DNA from: Methanomicrobiaceae archaeon
GTDB lineage: Archaea; Halobacteriota; Methanomicrobia; Methanomicrobiales; Methanomicrobiaceae
DNA length: 7,570 nucleotides
NCBI GenBank assembly: GCA_030628325.1
Contig: DAOVRB010000038.1
Coordinates: forward strand, 1 to 7,570
Reading direction: 5' to 3'
Below are positions 1-4,778 of this stretch, piece by piece; positions within the stretch are counted from its first letter, which is position 1, and the number at the start of each line of letters is the position of its first letter. Both the position numbers and the translations under genes were made by a program. Under the pieces are notes generated by a model. It saw only the letters and a program-made list of their open reading frames with translations, was not told the DNA's origin and did not search any database.

Positions 1-266
1 CTGTCCTGATTGCTGTGAATATGATGGATGCAGCGAGAGATAAAAATATTGAGATTGATATCTATGAACTCCAGCGCATTCTCGGTGTCCCGGTTGTCCC
101 GATAGTTGCTATCAGCGGGGAAGGCTTAAAAGAACTCATAGTAATGATCAGAAAAGCACAGGTTGTCAATATCAAAATGGTACAAAACAGACTTAAAGGA
201 AAAGACGAAGAGCCTGTTATAAGTGGGTACGGGAGTTGCGGCAAATGTGGGGTTTTTAGCAGATGA
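1..266 (+). CDS. feoB: FeoB-type GTPase domain protein, C-terminal part (cut by left edge)
   Basis: This is the end of the cytosolic GTPase part of a ferrous iron transporter. The frame is open to the left edge (first whole codon at 3-5), so the start and the G1-G3 motifs lie outside the window. What is visible begins VLIAVNMMD, the G4 guanine-specificity motif (NMMD, codons at 18-29), followed by the FeoB signature EIDIYELQRILGVPVVP and a G5-like SGEGL. In FeoB this domain binds GTP and controls the membrane gate. Unusually, the frame stops about 45 residues after G5, ending in CGKCGVFSR with a C-x2-C pair, instead of running on into the membrane domain. The stop overlaps the start of the permease by four bases (ATGA), which points to coupled translation. 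Family assignment is secure. Whether the split is natural or a frameshift cannot be decided here. Confidence 0.85.
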   Translation, partial: VLIAVNMMDAARDKNIEIDIYELQRILGVPVVPIVAISGEGLKELIVMIRKAQVVNIKMVQNRLKGKDEEPVISGYGSCGKCGVFSR

Positions 267-1477
267 AACTCACACATGACGAACGCTGGAACTTAGTCGA
301 TGAGATTGCTATCAGGACTGTAAAATTCGGTAAGTACAAACTGAAATTATCAGATGTTCTGGGCGAACTGACCGTAAAACCATTAACAGGCCTCCCGGTT
401 GCAGTAGCTGTTTTATTTGGATTCTGGAGTATTTTTACATCAGTGGCAGGTACCCTCATTACTGATGGTTTCATGGTCAAACTCTTTGACGACCACTTTT
501 TGCCATGGGTTCAGGCTGCCTGGCCGGACCCGGAGAGTATTCTTTATTTTCTCTTCGTCGGGAACCCGAATGCAGATAGTTGCTTTGAAGCGTTTGGTGT
601 TCTGACATCAGGCCTTTTTGTCGCCTTTGGAATAGTATTCCCGGCTCTTCTCGTATTCTATTTTGTAATGACAGTACTGGAAGACAGTGGATACCTGCCA
701 CGCCTTGCAGTCCTTTTAGACACCTTCCTGCACAGGATTGGACTGCACGGTTATGCAATCGTCCCGACAATCCTTGGCCTTGGATGTAATGTACCTGCAA
801 TTACAGCAACAAGAATCCTTGAAACGAGAAAACAGCGCTTCATAATGATGACTCTCGTTGCTCTCTTTATCCCGTGCGGTGCACAGCTGGGTATAATGCT
901 TGAAGTAATCCCGGAGACGATCGGGTTTGTCTTTCTCTACCTGATAATCGGCTATGCACTCTTTGGATTTGTCTTAAACAAACTAATTCCCGGAAAAAAT
1001 CCGGAAATTCTTGTAGATGTGCCACGTTATCACATACCGGTCAGGTCAAATGTAATAAAGAAGATGTGGATGCAAACCAGGAATTTCCTCTTTGATGCGG
1101 TGCCTTTCGTGTTGCTGGGTGTATTTCTTGTAAACCTCCTGTATCTTGGCGGTATCATCCAGTGGCTGTCTGAAGTAACCGCTCCGGTTTTTGTCACGTG
1201 GTTTGGTGTCCCAAAAGAGACAGTAGGGCCGCTAATCACAGCATTTCTGCGAAAAGACCTTGCAGTTGCCCAGCTTTCTAACATCCCTATGACTCCTTAC
1301 CAGATGATATCGGCAGTTGTCCTTGTGACAATTTACTTCCCGTGCGTTGCAACATTCGTAGCGATGTTTAAAGAGGGATGGAAAGAATTACTGGCAGCTG
1401 TCGGCGTCCTGATGATTGTTGTATTTATCTACGGTGGAATCATCCACGGGATTGGCATCCTGTTGGGGGTGGCATAA
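263..1477 (+). CDS. feoB: FeoB membrane permease (Gate and FeoB_C domains) as a separate protein
   Basis: This 404-residue membrane protein corresponds to the transport half of FeoB, which moves Fe(II) across the cytoplasmic membrane. Residues 1-43 (starting MKLTHDERWNLVDEIA) resemble the end of the helical spacer that normally follows the G domain; the first membrane segment starts near residue 44. Conserved FeoB stretches are intact: LEDSGYLPRLAVLLD (139-153), the Gate motif GLGCNVPAITATR (172-184, Cys175), IPCGAQLG (Cys205), AFLRKDLAVAQL (327-338) and YFPCVATF (Cys361). About eight or more hydrophobic segments are visible. The ATG overlaps the upstream stop as ATGA, and a GTGGGG stretch (247-252) lies about ten bases upstream as a weak ribosome site. 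An in-frame TAG at 257-259 rules out an upstream start. Transport function is inferred from family; it probably needs the adjacent GTPase. Confidence 0.93.
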   Translation: MKLTHDERWNLVDEIAIRTVKFGKYKLKLSDVLGELTVKPLTGLPVAVAVLFGFWSIFTSVAGTLITDGFMVKLFDDHFLPWVQAAWPDPESILYFLFVGNPNADSCFEAFGVLTSGLFVAFGIVFPALLVFYFVMTVLEDSGYLPRLAVLLDTFLHRIGLHGYAIVPTILGLGCNVPAITATRILETRKQRFIMMTLVALFIPCGAQLGIMLEVIPETIGFVFLYLIIGYALFGFVLNKLIPGKNPEILVDVPRYHIPVRSNVIKKMWMQTRNFLFDAVPFVLLGVFLVNLLYLGGIIQWLSEVTAPVFVTWFGVPKETVGPLITAFLRKDLAVAQLSNIPMTPYQMISAVVLVTIYFPCVATFVAMFKEGWKELLAAVGVLMIVVFIYGGIIHGIGILLGVA

Positions 1478-1942
1478 ATGACTACAGAACATAAATTTGC
1501 ATCAATATATTTCGGAATAACAGGTATCCTCGTAACCGGCTTTGGCCTCACTGATATCCTGTTATTTATCGCCGGCTCTAAGTACACGTTCGGACTGCTT
1601 TTTATCCCTGACGACTTCTTCAGGGGTGCCTGGGGCGGACTGATAATGGTGTTTGGCGGACTGTTCATGCTGAGCGGTGTTAAGGATATTAGTAATCTTC
1701 AACAATTTACAAAGGTTTTTCTCGGTGCAGCACTGGTCTGGATTCTTGCAGGCTGTGACCTGCTTGCTATATTCTGCGGCGCGGTGCCGGCCGGAAGCGA
1801 CAGCCCGGATTTTTTCAACTCGTTTTCAGGATTTATATCGGAATTTGCTCCTCCATACACGCCGGCTGTTCTCCTGTTGCCCTTTAGTCTTGTAATACTT
1901 GTACTGTTATATCGCTGGGGCTTTGCAGACAGCAATGAATAA
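1478..1942 (+). CDS. Four-helix membrane protein next to feoB, unknown function
   Basis: I do not recognise a named family for this 154-residue protein. It starts on the base after the permease TAA, with the G-rich run GGGGGTGG (about 1465-1472) as ribosome site, so it is almost certainly co-transcribed and translationally linked to the iron transporter. Hydrophobic segments lie at about residues 8-32, 50-68, 79-102 and 129-147. The loop between segments 3 and 4 (about 103-128) is polar, rich in Ser, Asp and Phe, and probably lies outside the membrane. Cys93 and Cys100 sit in the third segment. There is no cleavable signal peptide and no metal motif I can name. An accessory role in iron uptake, such as a FeoC-like or scaffold partner, is a guess from position only. 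Confidence 0.75.
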   Translation: MTTEHKFASIYFGITGILVTGFGLTDILLFIAGSKYTFGLLFIPDDFFRGAWGGLIMVFGGLFMLSGVKDISNLQQFTKVFLGAALVWILAGCDLLAIFCGAVPAGSDSPDFFNSFSGFISEFAPPYTPAVLLLPFSLVILVLLYRWGFADSNE

Positions 1943-1943
1943 A

Positions 1944-1956
1944 TTAGGACACCCAA
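1944..1956. promoter_or_regulatory. Candidate iron box (imperfect TTAGG inverted repeat)
   Basis: TTAGG-ACA-CCCAA forms an inverted repeat with a single mismatch from TTAGG-N3-CCTAA. DtxR/IdeR-type repressors are known to use TTAGG half-sites. It lies directly after the stop of the membrane protein and 34 bases before the repressor GTG, where a bound protein could block an archaeal BRE/TATA region (T-rich CTTTTTGAATATC, 1960-1972). The element is short and could arise by chance, so binding by the adjacent repressor is an inference. Confidence 0.35.
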
Positions 1957-1989
1957 ACTCTTTTTGAATATCCCCACATACAATATACA

Positions 1990-2430
1990 GTGAAACAACT
2001 CAGCAGGAAAGCAGAAGACTATCTGGAAGCAATTTACAATATCAGTCTGGAAAAAGGATACGCAAAAACGAAGAATGTTGCTCTGGAACTTGGAATCAGC
2101 CCGCCAAGTGTTGTTGAGATGTTTCGGAAACTGGATAATATGGGTTTGATCAATTACCGCCGCTATGAAGGTGTGACCTTAAAGTCAAAAGGCGAAGAAA
2201 TTGCTAAAATAATAAAATACCGCCATGAGACTCTGAAGAAATTTCTGATACTTATCAGTGTCAGGGAAGAGATTGCAGACAAAGATGCCTGTATTATGGA
2301 ACATGAACTGAACTCCGAAACTATTGAACAGATTAAACTGTTTGTGGATTTCCTGGATTCAAATTTTTACAAACCGGATACCCTTGCACTATTCAAAAGT
2401 TTCTCAGAGGCAAAAAAAAGGAAAGATTAA
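1990..2430 (+). CDS. DtxR/MntR-family metal-dependent transcriptional repressor
   Basis: This 146-residue protein has the MntR-like length: an N-terminal winged helix-turn-helix (residues 3-70, opening SRKAEDYLEAIYNI, recognition region LGISPPSVVEMFRKL, wing YEGVTLKSKGEEIA) and a helical dimerisation domain, with no C-terminal SH3/FeoA-like domain. By analogy with DtxR and MntR the metal ligands would be Asp10, Glu13, His79 (YRHETLKKFL), Cys101, Glu104 and His105 (CIMEHEL). The Cys-x2-Glu-His pattern matches the iron sensor DtxR (Cys102), while Asp10 matches MntR, so the site mixes both types. The GTG start fits the family N-terminus; no Shine-Dalgarno precedes it, so the mRNA may be leaderless, with the T-rich box near 1960-1972. 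Its position 47 bases after the Feo genes makes an iron-responsive repressor of that cluster likely. Confidence 0.9.
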   Translation: MKQLSRKAEDYLEAIYNISLEKGYAKTKNVALELGISPPSVVEMFRKLDNMGLINYRRYEGVTLKSKGEEIAKIIKYRHETLKKFLILISVREEIADKDACIMEHELNSETIEQIKLFVDFLDSNFYKPDTLALFKSFSEAKKRKD

Positions 2431-2441
2431 GCGAAGCTTCG
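2412..2441 (-). terminator. Probable terminator of the aldehyde dehydrogenase transcript
   Basis: Read on the minus strand, 45 bases after the dehydrogenase stop, there is a perfect 10-bp palindrome (CGAAGCTTCG, 2432-2441) followed by a pyrimidine-rich stretch ending in eight T (2419-2412). Archaeal polymerase stops at such T-tracts. The T-tract lies inside the 3' end of the convergent repressor gene, where it encodes lysines on the other strand, so the two transcripts would overlap at their ends. The palindrome itself has almost no loop and is a weak hairpin. Confidence 0.4.
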
Positions 2442-2485
2442 GACACTGTTGGTGGAAGTGCCGGTTCTGGCAGAGCCTGTATAAA

Positions 2486-3922
2486 TCAAATCATCTTTTC
2501 ACTCAGATTGAGCACCATCAGTTTCATCTCTGTCATCTCCTCAATCGTATAACGTGGCCCCTCACGTCCCGTGCCTGAGCCCTTTGCACCTCCGTATGGC
2601 ATATGATCCATCCTGAACGTGGAGATATCGTTTATTATCAGTCCCCCGACATCAGCCTCTTCAAATGCATTCATGATATTAGTCATGTTATTTGTAAAGA
2701 GACCCATCTGGAGACCAAATTCAGAATTGTTTGCAACTGCAAGCGCCTCTTCCAAGTCATCATAGGGTGATACAGCTACCACCGGAGCAAACATTTCTGT
2801 TGCATTCACTCTCATTTCCGGGGTGGTATCCACAAGTATTGTAGGTTCAAAGATGGTTCCTGACTGTTTTCCACCTGTAACCACATGTGCCCCGGCCTTT
2901 ATGGCTTCCTGAACTTTTTCAAATGCATTCTCTGCCGCTCTTTCTGATATCATCGGACCGATATCTGTTCCGGGATCTGCGGGATCCCCTGTCTTTAAGT
3001 CTCTGACCTTTGCAACAAGAGAATTGAGGAATTCATTATACACAGTTCTCTGGACAAGCACACGCTGCACAGAAATACATACCTGACCTGCGTTTGAAAA
3101 ACCACCTGTTGCAATTCTCCCTGATGCATATTCTAAATCCGCATCGCTATGTACAATCGTTGCTGCATTCCCGCCAAGTTCGAGAGCAACACGTTTCCTT
3201 CCGGCAATCTCTTTTAAGTGCCACCCAACAGCAGGACTGCCGGTAAAACTTAAGAATGCAATACGCGGGTCCCTGACAGGTATCTCTGCGTGATTTGGCA
3301 GACAGGGGAGAACAGATACTGCTTCAGGCGGCATTCCTGCCTCCAGCATGATTTCACCTAAAATAAGAGCAGAAACAGGTGTTTTTGATGCAGGTTTTAT
3401 TATTACCGGGTTTCCTGCGGCTATAGCCGGACCTATTTTATGGCAGATCAAATTGAACGGGAAGTTAAAAGGGGTTATACACAGGACAGGGCCAATGGGA
3501 AAACGGCGGACAAAACCTGTCCGTCCCGTACCTGCCTCAGTCCAGTCAAGAGGGATTATCCCGCCGTTTATCCTCTTTGCCTCCTCCGCAGAGATCTCCA
3601 GTGTCCCTGTGGTTCTTTCAACCTCCGCTTTTGCGAGTGTTATTGTCTTTCCACATTCGTCTACAATTGTTTCAGCTATTTCTGTACCACGTTCTCTTAT
3701 AATCTCCACCATTTTTTTGAGTATGCGAACCCTTTCGTATGTAGGCAGTCTTTTTGTAGCTTTTAAACCACAGACCGAGGCCACTATAGCATCCTCAATA
3801 TCTTCTTTGTCGGCAAGATACACCCTGTAAACCGTTTCGTTGTTATATGGTGACTTTACATCCAGTATTTCATCACTTTTCCGCCAGTCGCCACCAACCA
3901 GAAATGCACGGGGGTCACTCAT
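2486..3922 (-). CDS. NAD(P)-dependent aldehyde dehydrogenase, CofA (lactaldehyde dehydrogenase)-like
   Basis: This 478-residue soluble enzyme of the aldehyde dehydrogenase superfamily oxidises an aldehyde to a carboxylate with NAD(P). Counting from the chosen ATG, the catalytic machinery is complete: oxyanion Asn153 in TPFNFPFN, cofactor Lys176 in IIKPASKTP, general base Glu248 in LELGGN, nucleophile Cys282 in GQVCIS, and cofactor-binding Glu376 in ATEMFAPV. The closing segment (GGLIINDISTFRMDHMPYGG and GSGTGREGPRYTIEEM) resembles methanogen CofA, which makes lactate for coenzyme F420, and related non-phosphorylating glyceraldehyde-3-phosphate dehydrogenases; the substrate cannot be settled from sequence. 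The frame is open upstream to a GTG at 3994, but the ATG at 3922 matches the family N-terminus and sits about 29 bases after the TATA-like centre. It converges on the repressor gene with a 55-base gap. Confidence 0.9.
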   Translation of the reverse strand: MSDPRAFLVGGDWRKSDEILDVKSPYNNETVYRVYLADKEDIEDAIVASVCGLKATKRLPTYERVRILKKMVEIIRERGTEIAETIVDECGKTITLAKAEVERTTGTLEISAEEAKRINGGIIPLDWTEAGTGRTGFVRRFPIGPVLCITPFNFPFNLICHKIGPAIAAGNPVIIKPASKTPVSALILGEIMLEAGMPPEAVSVLPCLPNHAEIPVRDPRIAFLSFTGSPAVGWHLKEIAGRKRVALELGGNAATIVHSDADLEYASGRIATGGFSNAGQVCISVQRVLVQRTVYNEFLNSLVAKVRDLKTGDPADPGTDIGPMISERAAENAFEKVQEAIKAGAHVVTGGKQSGTIFEPTILVDTTPEMRVNATEMFAPVVAVSPYDDLEEALAVANNSEFGLQMGLFTNNMTNIMNAFEEADVGGLIINDISTFRMDHMPYGGAKGSGTGREGPRYTIEEMTEMKLMVLNLSEKMI

Positions 3923-3946
3923 ATTAGTTTGTAACTCCGCCTCTGG

Positions 3947-3960
3947 CTTAATAACTTTCG
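3947..3960 (-). promoter_or_regulatory. BRE/TATA-like promoter of the aldehyde dehydrogenase
   Basis: On the minus strand CGAAAGTTATTAAG combines a BRE-like CGAAA with the TATA-like TTATTAA. Its centre is about 29 bases upstream of the ATG at 3922, which predicts a transcript start at or a few bases before the ATG and so a near-leaderless mRNA. This supports the ATG over the upstream GTG, whose extra codons would contain the promoter. Confidence 0.5.
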
Positions 3961-3986
3961 AAGCCCGAGGTTTTTGGCAGCAAATT

Positions 3987-4002
3987 TCATGCACTCATGC
4001 AC
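3987..4002. repeat. Perfect 8-bp tandem repeat upstream of the aldehyde dehydrogenase
   Basis: TCATGCAC occurs twice without a gap (3987-3994 and 3995-4002). It lies 27 bases upstream of the BRE/TATA-like element of the dehydrogenase, a position where an archaeal activator could bind. Two copies spaced by 8 bp do not fall on the same helix face, so this is suggestive only. Confidence 0.45.
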
Positions 4003-4006
4003 AATA

Positions 4007-4024
4007 CCTCAATAACTCTTGAGG
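4007..4024. repeat. Inverted repeat CCTCAA-N6-TTGAGG
   Basis: This is a perfect 6-bp inverted repeat with a 6-base centre, four bases from the tandem repeat. It may be an operator for the aldehyde dehydrogenase, or a hairpin ending the small membrane protein transcript; it lacks a following T-tract on the minus strand, which favours the first reading. A second hairpin with one bulge (4043-4063) overlaps the stop codon of the small gene. Confidence 0.35.
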
Positions 4025-4049
4025 AAACAACTACATCCAGAGACCTGGT

Positions 4050-4247
4050 TCACCCAAACCGGTCATGAAGTCTAAAATAACCTGTGACATACTCAATAAT
4101 AAAATATGAAACAACAGTTGCGAAAAATATGGCAATAAGACGTATCAGTTCATCACCAAAGAATTCCCCAATATATGAACCGCCCGATACTCCGGCAATA
4201 ACTGAGAGAAAAAGTATTCCAAGTTCCAGTTTGTCAAGGTTAACCAT
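4050..4247 (-). CDS. Small two-helix membrane protein, unknown function
   Basis: I do not recognise this 65-residue protein. It has a short charged start (MVNLDKLELG), a first hydrophobic segment at about residues 9-27 ending in a glycine-rich turn (GVSGGSYIGE), a charged link (GDELIR), a second segment at about 36-56, and a basic tail (YFRLHDRFG). The ATG at 4247 is chosen because a CTTTATGA box lies about 29 bases upstream and a weak GAGG precedes it by about 11 bases. An ATG at 4277 is in frame but falls inside that box. Further upstream the open frame only translates a pyrimidine-rich tract into Phe and Leu, so it is not coding. A gap of 127 bases separates it from the dehydrogenase, which appears to have its own promoter. 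Confidence 0.6.
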   Translation of the reverse strand: MVNLDKLELGILFLSVIAGVSGGSYIGEFFGDELIRLIAIFFATVVSYFIIEYVTGYFRLHDRFG

Positions 4248-4270
4248 CCTGTAAACGTCCTCAATAATTG

Positions 4271-4283
4271 TAATCATAAAGGT
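4271..4283 (-). promoter_or_regulatory. TATA-like promoter of the small membrane protein
   Basis: On the minus strand AAACCTTTATGATTA gives a BRE-like AAACC followed by the TATA-like CTTTATGA, centred near 4276. Transcription would start around 4250, only a few bases before the ATG at 4247. A second, more distant promoter near 4487 could also read into this gene. Confidence 0.4.
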
Positions 4284-4301
4284 TTGAATCGTTTTCGTAT
4301 T

Positions 4302-4400
4302 GAAAAATAGAAAAAATAAAAAACAAAAAATACGAAAGGCAGAAAGGGCAAAAGAAGACAGGAAACAGATGAATGCAGGGAAAAAGGAATACAAGAGGAA
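4302..4400. other. 99-base polypurine tract (plus strand)
   Basis: Of the 99 bases on the plus strand, 85 are purines. The left part is nearly pure A (4303-4330) and the right part mixes A and G (about 4334-4400). Read on the minus strand it is a C/T-rich run that starts mixed and ends in T6 tracts separated by single bases, which would act as a strong archaeal termination zone. The six-frame reading shows no convincing protein. It accounts for the low-complexity stretch upstream of the small membrane protein gene. Confidence 0.7.
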
Positions 4401-4464
4401 TATTATTTGAAAACAGGTGCTTTCCCCTTGCAAGGAGGTTTTGAATACGGGTGTCCTCCACCCG
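4303..4464 (-). ncRNA. Possible structured small RNA or leader, unassigned
   Basis: This candidate rests on alignment of signals only. A TATA-like element at 4483-4491 predicts a start near 4460-4465. Exactly there the minus strand begins a perfect 6-bp hairpin (CGGGTG, loop GAGGA, CACCCG; 4464-4448). Next come an A-rich linker and ACCTCCTTG (4439-4431), which matches the anti-Shine-Dalgarno core of 16S rRNA and can pair with the hairpin loop (GAGG with CCTC). Then follows a C/T-rich stretch ending in T6 tracts at 4330-4303. It may be a free RNA of roughly 135-160 bases, or the leader of the small membrane protein gene. On the opposite strand the same bases give a perfect AAGGAGGT without a following gene. 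Confidence 0.25.
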
Positions 4465-4480
4465 AAAATAAAGTCAGCAT

Positions 4481-4497
4481 TGTATTATATCAATACA
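4481..4497. promoter_or_regulatory. Palindrome TGTATT-N5-AATACA with TATA-like core
   Basis: This perfect 6-bp inverted repeat with a 5-base centre (ATATC) contains a minus-strand TATA-like GATATAATA (4491-4483). A protein bound to the palindrome would cover the TATA site, so it may be both promoter and operator for the candidate RNA downstream on the minus strand. It lies 75 bases past the end of the tRNA gene. The sequence is AT-rich, so chance is a real alternative. Confidence 0.35.
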
Positions 4498-4553
4498 CTC
4501 CGTGTGGGGTGAAAGTATAGTCGAAAATCACAGTTGTAAAATAACTGATAATC

Positions 4554-4567
4554 AAAATTCCCTAAAA
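4554..4567 (-). terminator. T-tracts ending the tRNA-Val transcript
   Basis: On the minus strand two TTTT runs (4567-4564 and 4557-4554) follow the tRNA within 18 bases, a common arrangement for archaeal tRNA transcription stops. No hairpin is associated. Confidence 0.45.
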
Positions 4568-4571
4568 CAGA

Positions 4572-4645
4572 TGGGCCTGTTGAGATTCGAACTCAAGATC
4601 TTCGCCGTGTAAAGGCGACGTCATAACCAGCTAGACCACAAGCCC
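4572..4645 (-). tRNA. tRNA-Val (anticodon UAC)
   Basis: The minus strand folds into a complete 74-base cloverleaf. The acceptor stem GGGCTTG pairs with CAGGCCC (one G-U pair), with A as discriminator. The D arm carries the GG of the D loop and a T-T mismatch at its inner end. The anticodon stem TCGCC/GGCGA holds the loop TTTACAC, so the anticodon is TAC (reads GTA valine codons). The T stem TTGAG/CTCAA encloses TTCGAAT. There is no intron, and CCA is not encoded: the next bases are TCT, so CCA must be added after transcription. It stands alone between mch and the small membrane protein gene. Confidence 0.96.
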
Positions 4646-4675
4646 CTGTATTGCCTACTAAAGTCTCCTTTGAGG

Positions 4676-4683
4676 TTATTAAA
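4676..4683 (-). promoter_or_regulatory. TATA-like box of the tRNA-Val gene
   Basis: TTTAATAA on the minus strand is centred about 34 bases upstream of the first tRNA base. This predicts a start some 7-10 bases before the mature 5' end, leaving a short leader for RNase P to remove. Confidence 0.5.
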
Positions 4684-4742
4684 CATGTTGTTATTGTCCC
4701 GAAATTCAGCGTGAAACTGAGAAAGATGTTCCCGGATAAATG

Positions 4743-4778
4743 AAAAAAGTATTAGATTAGAGAAGTCCGAAGGACTTC
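4743..4778 (-). terminator. Hairpin plus T6 terminator at the end of mch
   Basis: On the minus strand GAAGTCC-TTC-GGACTTC (4778-4762) is a perfect 7-bp hairpin made from the last mch codons, just before the TAA at 4759-4757. A T6 tract follows at 4748-4743. The arrangement resembles a bacterial intrinsic terminator, although the T-tract alone may suffice in archaea. An 11-base direct repeat, GACTTCAGGGT, occurs twice in tandem at 4773-4794 and overlaps one hairpin arm. Confidence 0.5.

Noticed and set aside
246..266. Programmed -1 frameshift joining the two FeoB halves at the GGGGTTTTT run.
   Set aside because: A -1 slip on the T run leads straight into the TAG at 257-259. A fused product would need a slip on the last codons, where no slippery heptamer exists. 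Stop-start coupling is simpler.
2459..2472. Hairpin TGCC-N6-GGCA between the convergent repressor and dehydrogenase genes.
   Set aside because: Only four pairs with a six-base loop and no T-tract; likely chance.
3923..3994. GTG start at 3994 for the aldehyde dehydrogenase, adding 24 residues.
   Set aside because: The added residues do not fit the family N-terminus, and the BRE/TATA-like element lies inside them.
4050..4433. A 127-residue version of the small membrane protein with an extra Phe/Leu-rich N-terminus.
   Set aside because: The extra part is a translation of the polypyrimidine tract, with no plausible ribosome site, and the in-frame ATG at 4277 falls inside the promoter-like box. 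The ATG at 4247 is better supported.
4432..4512. A plus-strand mini-gene after the perfect AAGGAGGT, starting with TTG at 4441 (23 codons).
   Set aside because: The spacing to the start is only two bases, the codon is rare as a start, and the peptide has no recognisable character.
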